Source: Prillingera fragicola (lineage: Eukaryota > Basidiomycota > Tremellomycetes > Trichosporonales > Trichosporonaceae). Taken from it: a stretch of DNA of 64,000 nucleotides. A program made the position numbers and the translations under genes. The DNA lies in NCBI GenBank assembly GCA_002335605.1, contig BEDY01000006.1, positions 248,001-312,000 on the forward strand, read 5' to 3'. The notes beneath the pieces are model-generated. The model did not search any database. It had not been told where the DNA came from and worked only from the letters and a program-made list of their open reading frames with translations. Positions 55,833 to 64,000 of this stretch are shown piece by piece. Numbering within the stretch: position 1 is the first letter of the stretch; every line of letters starts with the position of its first letter.

Positions 55833-56714
55833 CTAAGCCTCAGGCTCGGGCTCCTTCTTCTTCTTGACCTCGACACGCTGCACCTGGTCTGCAGGTGCCC
55901 CCTTGAGCACGGGAACCTGGTTCTTGAGCATCTCGACCTGTGCCGTCGTCAGCTCAACCCTTCCTCTCCCGGGCACAACCAAAGCTCACAATCTCGTCTC
56001 CAACGTCACCCTGGATAACAATCTCGTCCTCGCCCTGTGGGTTTTTGCTCACACTGGAGCCAGTGGCAAACTTTCCCGCAAAGAACTTGGCCGCCTTCTT
56101 CAGGTCGACACCAAACAAATCCAAACCGTGAATTTGAGTCTGATGCTTGCGCTTTGTGCGCTCGGATCGCTTGATGGTGATCTGGACATGGGTTAGTATT
56201 GGCACCAGTCTGCGGCAGAGTGCCGGCGCTGGTCGACGAACCTTTGCAGCCTAAGAAGTTAGTATTGTTCAATGCGCTTTCCTCCTCCGTTCCACTCACC
56301 TCCTTGCGCTTCTGCTCCAGCTCAGCCTTCTTTTCAGCCTTCTTCTCCGCCTTGACGGCGTCCGCCTCAATCTTCTCCTGCTTGTCGAGCGCAAGAGTGC
56401 CGACGCGCGAGGCGAGGTTGTCTAATTGTCAGCTCGGCTTTACAAGTTTGACAAGCCCTTATTCCCAGCCCAAGAACGATGGCAAAATCTAAGTAGTTGG
56501 GATACCCGAGTCCGCGCACGCCTCGGACGGGTCGACGCCGTCATGAGCACATACCTTCTCCCCAAAGACGGTCAAACTCCTCCTTGTCGTTTGCCTCGAG
56601 AGTGGTCTTGCACTTTGAGAAGGAAGCGCCAAACTCGCAGTACTCGGTAGGAAGAGAGCACACCGAGCAGTAGGTGACGACAACGGGCTTGGTAGAGGGG
56701 CCAGCGACAGACAT
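55833..56714 (-). CDS. TMA22: translation-associated DENR homologue Tma22
   Basis: Five exons on the minus strand, 56714-56555, 56421-56300, 56250-56242, 56181-55990 and 55937-55833, give 195 residues. The N-terminal zinc-binding-like motif (YCSVCSLPTEYCEFG) matches the DENR family. A Lys/Glu-rich linker (EKIEADAVKAEKKAEKKAEL) follows. The C-terminal SUI1/eIF1 domain includes ITIKRSERTKRKHQTQIHGLD and VQGD-like segments, and the protein ends in an acidic tail. Tma22 pairs with Tma20 (MCT-1) to remove tRNA and 40S subunits after termination and to help re-initiation. Exon 3 is only 9 nt (Ala-Ala-Lys), but removing it loses the conserved KRKEAAK-ITIKR continuity. It is divergent from the pseudo-USP gene. 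Confidence 0.93.
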
Positions 56715-56943
56715 GATGGGGGTATGTTGTTGATGAAGGCTTTGGATGCATCTTGCCAAAGAATGGTCGTGGACAAGTAATCTAGGCACAACATGTGTCA
56801 CGTGAATGCCACGTGTTTGCGGGAGTATATTGATTGTGAGCTGTGCGTCATGGGCGACGGCAACATTGAGAGGCGACATCTGTCAACCTTGGTGCTGCAT
56901 CAACAACAACTACAACCATCACAACAGGCTAGGGCTAACAGCC
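56715..56943. promoter_or_regulatory. shared promoter region TMA22 / UBA-UIM-USP gene
   Basis: The 229 bp between divergent starts contain both promoters. A cacgtg-like E-box pair (tgtcacgtgaatgccacgtg, about 56797-56816) lies in the middle and is a plausible binding site for a bHLH factor. This is the most distinctive regulatory-looking motif in the window. Confidence 0.45.
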
Positions 56944-59498
56944 ATGATGACGTCCAACGAGGAAGTGAGGACTGCTCTTCTCGAAATGGGAGTAGAACCA
57001 GCAAAATGCTACGAAGCGTCAACACGCTACACCAACGTAGAACCAGCAATCAACTGGGTCTTTGGAGAGGGAGAGAGCGTGAGTAGATGGGTCATTTGCT
57101 CTGCATGGGAGAGAAGCAGTTAGCTATTCATGGAGAGAATCTTGGCTAACTGTATAGTGGACACCACAGGCATCTGTGCCTTCGTCGTATAATCCATTTG
57201 ATCAGCACCCCTCATCCGGGACGACCGCGCGTCGTAAGTGTCGCCGCCGTGTGTGTAGAGTGTCACAGCCCAATGCAGTTGAGGTGGCTCCCGACGACGT
57301 TCAGCTAGAATGGAAGCATCTAGGCTTCTATCACTAGCTGTTCAGCACAGAACCGCTGTTCAACCAGACCTAATCACGGCATATGCAACTACTGACAACA
57401 CAGATCCCACGCCAGACCCACACCTCGGAGGTCCTCCTCCCGTTCCTCCAGCCCCACCACCGCGACGTGCCGCTGGTCCACGAGCTCTTCCCGTTCCGCC
57501 TCCTCAGCACCCAAAGCCGCTTGCTAGCAACAATCCCTTCCGTCGCGACGCAGCGGTGGCAACACCGGTGGCAACGGATGACGAGGAACTGCAGAAAGCT
57601 CTGGCGATATCCGTACAACCAGTGGAGACCGACCCAGACAACATTGTATCGGAACGCAGCGAGGCAGAGCGTAGCATCCGTGCTTCGGCACCCCCGCCAT
57701 CACCTGGACCTAATGATGGCGACCTCGACATCGCGCCCCTCTTTGGTCCCAGCGAGAAGAATGACGCGGACGGCAAGCTGGCCATGGTTCCGGCCGGGAC
57801 GAACAATGCCGAGAAGGAGGAGGAGGATATTCAGAGGGCGATCCGCGAGTCGATGATGTCGGCGTCGTTCCAGTCTACCGGCAGTCCGACAGAGACTATA
57901 CCGCCCCCGGGGCAGAAGTTGCCCGGCGCTCCGACGGTGTTCTTTACATCGACACCACAGACGTATGCCGCTCATATGATGCAGGCCATTGCTGCTGTTC
58001 CGCAGCTGCGCGAGGTGCTCTTTGGCTTGAGTTCAGAGGAGACCGACGGACCAGGTAGGTTTGCAGATGCTGGGCATAGCTAACATTCTCAGAGTTGAGG
58101 CAAATCCAGCAGTTGATCGTAGAACAAGGGATAAGCACCGCCAACTACGTTCAGATGGACCGCGCCGCCGAGAAGCTGAACTCGGCATGGTCCGCGTATG
58201 GCCCAGAACTCCCCCCACATGACACCTTGTGCCAGCACTGGCTGCCTGGGCTCATGCAGCAGCTTCACTCTGCCGCCCAGACGCGTCTGATCAGCATGGC
58301 CGACGACGACCTGTCTGATTTCTACCAGGACTCGGAGCGGCTCATCGGCACACGGCTGGCGTCCGCACCACATGAAGCACACGCGATTGTGCGCTTCATG
58401 CGGTCTGTGAACAACGCTACCGATGTGCATGGCAGCCTATCGTCGGTCATCTGGGGACCAGAGAACCCAGCGGAAAGCATTCGCGCACTCGCGGATGTTA
58501 TCTTTGTCAGCCTACGCCGCAACCCCGGACACACCGCGCCGCCTTGGCAGCTGGAGGAGGAAGTCACGCTTGACCGATACCTGACGTCGAATGCGTTGTG
58601 GGCAGCCCAGCTCCGCGCCGAGCAGGGAATCATACAAGGCCAAGTCCGCCGCTTGAACGAAGAAAAGGCTGCGCTCTCGACCTTCCGCGGCAACTCTATC
58701 CCCGACGCCATCTCCACTCTGCTCAAGCACCTCGACTCGACCGCTCCCACCGACGACATCAAAACTGCTTCGCGCGCCGAACTCAAGGCCAAACTCGAAC
58801 GCATTGCCACGACGATGAAAGACCGCGCGACCGAGCTCGACACTGAGATCAAGGAAAAGGAGGCGCGAGCCAGCGGCGCACTCTTCGAGACCGACGACCC
58901 GCAGAAGAACCGGTACAAGTATGCCCTCCGCGCGGTACTGTGGCACGACGGCTTCAACACCCCCGGTCGGCACATGTACGCGTACGTGAAACACGAAGAG
59001 TCTTGGTGGAAGGTCACAGACTATGAGTGTGAAAAAGTCAAGTGGGAGACGATGGCGTCCGACACCACGGGCCAGTTTACCGATGGCGGGCCATACTTGC
59101 TAGTCTACTCGCATATCGGCCCGCGACCTACGGGCTCACCGGCCGTGTCGCTGCCGAGCGGCTCGCCGACGTTTGACGACAGCATGGGATCTTCGGCGTG
59201 GCCGAGTGCCGAGCAGAGCAGCACGGGGATGGATCTGCTCGATGGAGATGACATTGGCACGCCGACGGGCGCTGGTGTGCAGGCTGACGGCGCCGCACCC
59301 GACCCCCCAACGCTGGCTGCGCTCGATACTGGCGCCGCCCCACCGCCGCAGGGAGCGACCGCTCCTGCAGACTACATGGGTACCAGCCCCGTATCACCCG
59401 TCACGCCTACAGCCTCCGGTGCGCTGGTCCCCGCGGAGCAAAACCAGGACAGCGATGGCGACGTCCACATGGCCAACCAGCTTGCGAATCTCCCATAG
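56944..59498 (+). CDS. UBA-UIM protein with degenerate ubiquitin-specific protease domain
   Basis: Four exons, 56944-57078, 57158-57233, 57404-58054 and 58093-59498, give 755 residues. Residues 1-45 are a UBA domain (MGVEPAKCYEASTRY, NWVFG). Two UIM-like helices follow (DDEELQKALAISV near 125 and EEDIQRAIRESM near 200). The rest matches the USP25/28-type catalytic domain. The Cys-box position, normally NTCY, reads FFTSTPQTYAAHMMQAI, so the catalytic Cys is missing. The His-box region is present (GRHMYAYVK, then WWKVTDYE). A long coiled segment lies in the middle, as in USP25/28. The C-terminal 120 residues are Pro/Ala-rich and disordered. The protein probably binds ubiquitin chains without cutting them. 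Other partners are unknown. Confidence 0.8.
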
Positions 59499-59558
59499 AA
59501 TCTTCAGTGCAGTGAACGAAAGGGTTGACACGATACTACATGCATGGGATACAGGCTT

Positions 59559-60526
59559 CTATTGGATCATGATCATCCACGCGAGGACAAAGAAGAAGAG
59601 ACACAGCGGATAGACTGCCAACCCGATCCGGGTTGAGGGAAGACCCGTCCCGTTGAAGAAGTTTCTCGACGCCCAGACACTCCAGCCCCAGCATGCTAGG
59701 GAGACGGGGACGCGCACGTAGAGCTTGTGCAGGACTAGGGCGACGATGGACGCGAGCAGCAGCGGGGCTAGCGCGTAGCCGAGCACGCACATTGATTGGA
59801 AAAAGGAGACTTTGCCGCCCAAGAGCTTGCTGTTGATCGTGACTACCACCGAGCCAATGGTCACGAGCGAGATGACGAGTGAGAAGACTTGCATGGCCTG
59901 ATCTTTTGGTGACTGCTTGTCAGCTGGAGCGGAGAATGGGTACTTACGTCGAGACTGAGGGTAATGGCGAGGGAGAGGCAGATGACCAGCGGGCCCCAGA
60001 GATCCCAGTCGCTGTAACGTTAGCTCTGAGCTGTTGTTGTTCAGAACTCACCGGAGAGCAGCGCGATCACCTCCCTTTGGTGGGTAGAGGACCTGCAAGA
60101 GTTTTGTGTAAATGGAACGGAGGTCGCGCATCTGTTTATCAGCTTCCTGCTCCGGCTTTATCGACCCAGCGATGTGTTGCTTTGCAGCACGCGTGCGCAA
60201 CTCACAATGGTCGCGGCGACGGGCTCATCCAGTGTCGACTCGCCGGTATACCGCGTCTCCAGCCTGACACCTCCCCATGTACTTGACGAAGACTGTGGGG
60301 CCGAGCCTATCCTTCCCGAGATGGCGGGCTGGGATGCTGGTCTTGCCGGTTCAGTGTTGCTGCTACTGTTTGTCTCTGCGCCTGGCGCGAAGGAGAGCGC
60401 GTCGAGGTCGTCATCGTCTGCTTGGCTGTGGCGTTAGCTTAGCCGCCCAGGGGTGTATGCTGAAGAAGGAGAGTGAGTGGCGGCTTACATTGTCTGATGC
60501 GACGAGGGTACTGGCTCGTACGACAT
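59559..60526 (-). CDS. YIP4: Yip1-family Golgi membrane protein (YIPF6/Yip4 type)
   Basis: Five exons on the minus strand, 60526-60489, 60425-60206, 60131-60052, 60011-59948 and 59912-59559, give 251 residues. An acidic Ser-rich N-terminus (QADDDDLDALSF) is followed by the family signature TLDEPVAATI, MRDLRSIYTKLLQVLYP and DWDLWGPL. Five hydrophobic segments make up the rest, including KLLGGKVSFFQSMCVLGYALAPL, split here across helices three and four. Yip proteins bind Rab GTPases in ER-Golgi traffic. The TLDEPV and LLGG..SFFQS motifs favour the YIPF6/Yip4 subgroup over Yip1 itself. It is divergent from SLA2. Confidence 0.9.
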
Positions 60527-60761
60527 TGCTGCAGAGTTGTGCTGTGAGTGTAGTCAGAGGCAAGACGAGACAGAAGACATGGACATGACGCGTGGAGGAC
60601 AATGTTGTGGTAAAATAGGCATGCGCTGATGTTAGTAGGCACCCCAGCCATTGGCATGCCTATGATTACGTACACACGTCATAGGACGCTGTACTGCGGG
60701 CGGTGTCCAACTTCGATCCCATCTGCTACTCTCGCTGTCGATATACCACTCATCCAAAGCA
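60527..60761. promoter_or_regulatory. shared promoter region YIP4 / SLA2
   Basis: The 235 bp between divergent starts contain both promoters. No specific element was recognised. Confidence 0.35.
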
Positions 60762-63700
60762 ATGTAAGTAAATCTGAGCTTGCATAGACTGCAGCATGCT
60801 CACCCTTGACAGGTTCAGTCGTGGACGCCACGAGCGCGACTACGAGGACGACAGCCGTGGAGGGTACGGTGGACGCCCGAGCGGTGTCGGACACCAGCCC
60901 ACGCGGCCAGTAGACAAGGAGAAGACGGAACATGAGCTCAGCTTGAACATCAAGAAGGCCACAAGCCCAGAGGAGACAGCACCTAGTGAGTCCACTTGGA
61001 TTGGATGCGATGGGCATAGCTGACAATACCCAGAGCAGAAGCATGTGCGGAGTGAGTCGATACGATGGGGGGCCGGGACATGACTGACGGCCGACAGAAT
61101 GCATCGTCTACACCTGGGACTATCACTCATCACTTTCGGTTTGGAACGGTCTGCGTACCCAACCTATCCTTACCGACGAGGTCCAGACATACAAGGCGCT
61201 CATTCTCGTTCACAAGCTTCTCCAGGAAGGCCACCCAGTCGTGCGTAGCCCTCGGGCGCATCCCGAAGAACTGCAATTCTGACCTTTGCAGACTCTCAAG
61301 GAGGCACACTCCCAGACTGGCTGGCTCGAGACATGTGGGCGTACTGTTGGTGGCGATGGCATGAAGGGCTACGGCGCCCTCATCCGCGCCTACACTGCAT
61401 TCCTGCTGGCCAAGCTTCGCTTCCACCGTCACCACCCAGAGTTCAACGGATTGTTCGAATACGAGGAGTACATTTCGCTCAAGAACATTGACGATCCTAA
61501 CGAGGGCTACGAGACGATTACCGACCTCATGTCGCTCCAGGACCAGATCGACAGCTTCCAGAAGCAGATCTTCTCCCACTTCCGTGGATCCAACAACAAT
61601 GAGTGCCGCATCTCATCGCTTGTGCCGCTTGTCAAGGAGTCGTTCGGTATCTACAAGTTTATCACAAGTATGATGCGTGCCATGTTCCGCCGTACCGACG
61701 CTCAGGATGCCCTTGCCCCACTCCGTGAGCGCTACAACAACCAACACTACAACCTGCGCCGCTTCTACTACGAGTGCTCCAACCTCAAGTACCTCACCGG
61801 ACTCATCAACGTCCCCAAGCTCGGCCAGGAGCCTCCCAACCTGCTCGACTTTGGTGGCGATGAGGCACCAGAGATGCCCAAGCGTCCAACCGTCGCTCGC
61901 AAGGAGACTGTCAAGGATCTCCCGAGGACCGACTCGCCCTCGGCAACTCAGGGCGAGATCGAAGAGCAGCGCAAGATGCTCGAGGAGTATGAGCGCAAAC
62001 AGCAGGCCCTAGTGTCGCAGCGCGAGGCCGAGCAGCGCAGGCAGCAGGAGGAGAAGGCTCGCCAGGAGGCTGAGTTTGCCGAGCAGCAACGTCTACAGGA
62101 GGAGCGCCAGCGCCAGGCTCAGGAGCAGCTCATGCGCGACCAGATGAACCAGCAGTGGCAGCAGCAGAATGCTGGCCATGCACAGGAGCTTGAGCAGCAA
62201 ATGCTCTCCCTGCGTGGTCAGTATGAGCGCGACCAGATGCTGCTCGAGCAGTACGACCGCCGTGTCAAGTCGCTCGAGAATGAGCTGTCGATGATCGGTT
62301 CCAACGTCGGCGCGCAGATGCACGGCAAGGACGAGCTCATTGCTCAACTTCAGGGCCAGATTGAGGTGTGGAAGAACAAGTACGAGGCCCTTGCCAAGCT
62401 GTACTCGCAGCTGCGTACCGAACACCTCGACCTGCTCGGCAAGTCCAAAGGCTTCCAGCTCAAGGCCAACTCGGCGCAGGAGGCAATTGACAAGATGGAG
62501 CGCATGGAGCGCGACGTCAAGACCAAGAACCTCGAGCTTGCCGACATGATCCGCGAGCGCGACCGTGCACGCTACGACCTGGACCGCATCAAGTCGAGCC
62601 ACAAGGAGGACGTCGACCGTATCAAGCGCGAGCTGTCCTTTGCCAATGAGCGTGCCGAGGATGCTTCGCGCAACAAGAGTACCGAGGTGTCGTCGGTCAT
62701 GTCCAAGTACAACAGGCAGCTGTCCGAGCTCGAGGATTCGTTGAGGTCGAAGCAGTCGCACATTGACGAGCTGATGACCAAGCTCGACTCGAAGGAGGGC
62801 GACGTCAAGCGCTTCATGGAGGAGAAGGAGAACGAGCTCATGATCGCCCAAGAGGAGACTGAGCAGGCACTCCAGCAGCTCCAGGACTTGAGTCTTGCTC
62901 AGGGTGAGACTACGACCACCTTTGATGCCCAGGTCGACACTCTTATTCTCGACCACCGCAAGGAGCTCAACGCCATTATCGACTCGATTCTGCAGGCATG
63001 CGTGCAGAAGGTCGACGACGCCATCTACGAACTCGAGGCACCCATGCAGACTGGTAACACGACTGCCACTGCTGCGTACACGCTCTCAATGATTGAAAAG
63101 GCAATGACCAACGCAACCGAGTTTGCCACCACCTTCAACCTCTTCCTCGAGCGCAAGAGCGGTGGCGGTCACGTCGACGTCATCAAAGCTGCCAACGAGT
63201 TTGCCCAGTCGCTCTCTGAGACTCTGTACGCCACCAAGGGTATAACACGGCTGGCTGAGTCAGACGAGGCCAGCGACAAGCTCATTCGCGTTGCCAAGCT
63301 CGCTGGTGACGTCTCGCAGCGCTTCTTCCTCAACCTGCAGTCGTACAAGCTTACTGCGGGTGGCAACAAGACTGATGTTGCGCTCCGTAACAACGCCGAG
63401 TCGCGCAACGCTCTCTCCAAGCTCTCCGAGGCTGTCGAGGCCTTCTCACCCAAGAAGAGCTCGCGTCTCAATGTGAACGGCGACCTCGGCGACATTGTGT
63501 CACAGGAGATGGCCGCCGCCGCGGCTGCCATTGAGCAGGCCACCCAGCGCATTCAGTCGCTCATGTCGCGGTCTTCATTCGACGCCAAGTATTCTGCTTT
63601 GGACGTACAGGTGCACGACGCCATTCTCGAGGCTACTCTTGCCATTACCAACGCCATTGGTCGTCTCATCCAGGCTGCTACGGAAAGTCAGGAGGAGATT

Positions 63701-64000
63701 GTGCGTGAGGGCAAGGGCTCGAGCTCTACTCAGCAATTCTACAAGCGTAACAACCGCTGGACGGAGGGTCTTATTTCCGCCGCCAAGGCTGTTGCCTACG
63801 CAACTAGCATGCTGATTGAGAGCGCCGACGGTGTCATCTCTGGCACTCACTCGCTCGAGCAGCTCATTGTTGCCTCGAACGAAGTCTCCGCCTCGACGGC
63901 ACAGCTTGTGGCCGCATCGCGTGTCAAGGCATCGCTCATGTCACGTGCACAGCAAAACTTGGAGGTCGCCTCGAAAGCAGTCACCGACGCCTGCAAGGCG
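60762..64000 (+). CDS. SLA2: endocytic adaptor Sla2 (HIP1R), 5' part, cut by window end
   Basis: Proposed exons are 60762-60763, 60813-60985, 61034-61051, 61098-61240 and 61292 onward, open to 64000. The ANTH domain is clear: LNIKKATSPEETAPKQKHVR, YTWDYHSSLSVWNGL and LLQEGHP. A Pro-rich linker is followed by a very long coiled coil (about residues 330-700, for example EEQRKMLEEYERKQQAL). The region after it matches the Sla2 rod; the C-terminal actin-binding THATCH domain lies beyond the window. Sla2 links clathrin coats and PIP2 membranes to actin. In the preferred model the start codon is split AT|G by the first intron (GTAAGT donor). An in-frame ATG at 60796 offers a simpler alternative start (MLTLDRFSRG). 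Confidence 0.93.

Noticed and set aside
62093..62956. 287-codon Leu-rich minus-strand ORF that looks like membrane protein
   Set aside because: It is the complement of the SLA2 coiled coil (Glu/Gln/Lys codons read backwards give Leu-rich protein).
1..64000. CRISPR arrays, bacterial operons, riboswitches, insertion sequences and viral genes
   Set aside because: None was seen; the spliceosomal introns, tRNA introns and protein families are those of a eukaryotic fungus.

Overview
The window looks like a piece of a basidiomycete yeast chromosome. It is GC-rich, with compact genes that are mostly interrupted by several short introns (about 35-60 nt, GT..CTRAC/CTAAY..AG). All three tRNA genes carry introns, and the recognisable proteins are fungal housekeeping types. 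Intron style, gene content and yeast-like compactness suggest a tremellomycete, perhaps Trichosporonales or a Cryptococcus relative; this placement is inference and was not tested by any search. Exon models were built by hand. A model was accepted only when splice consensus, reading phase and protein-family continuity agreed.

Layout. 0.7-2.4 kb: a secreted, probably GPI-anchored alginate-lyase-fold protein. 4.6-5.8 kb: a tRNA cluster (Tyr, Lys, Val). 6.37-6.56 kb: a three-exon micro-gene for a 31-34 residue peptide ending in a CaaX box, which resembles a lipopeptide pheromone precursor. 7.4-11.4 kb: a divergent pair, zincless Fpg DNA glycosylase and sphingosine-1-phosphate lyase. 11.7-14.0 kb: an intronless uncharacterised nuclear-type protein. 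14.8-17.7 kb: a divergent pair, ATP synthase subunit 4 and the Paf1-complex subunit Leo1. 18.2-36.4 kb: an accessory-looking stretch with a Cys-rich membrane protein, a beta-trefoil secreted protein, two SGNH/GDSL hydrolases, a glycosyltransferase-like Golgi protein, an alpha/beta hydrolase and small coiled-coil proteins, separated by long gaps.

36.5-44.7 kb is housekeeping: Vps71 (SWR1 complex), the CoA genes CAB3 and CAB5 tail to tail, the Fe-S scaffold ISU1, a cupin and dihydroorotase (URA4). 46.6-48.4 kb: an F-box protein. 48.4-55.8 kb is gene-poor, holding only a small MG/Cys N-terminus protein. 55.8-64 kb: TMA22 (DENR), a UBA-UIM-USP protein whose USP Cys box is lost, a Yip-family Golgi membrane protein, and the 5' part of SLA2, which runs off the window.

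Functional links. CAB3 and CAB5 catalyse the third and the last step of CoA synthesis from pantothenate. Several divergent pairs share 220-345 bp promoters: FPG1/DPL1, ATP4/LEO1, VPS71/CAB3, TMA22/pseudo-USP and YIP4/SLA2. The strongest candidates for something undescribed are the CaaX micropeptide and the catalytically dead ubiquitin-protease-like protein. A set of extremely small exons (2-18 nt) would be missed by automatic annotation.
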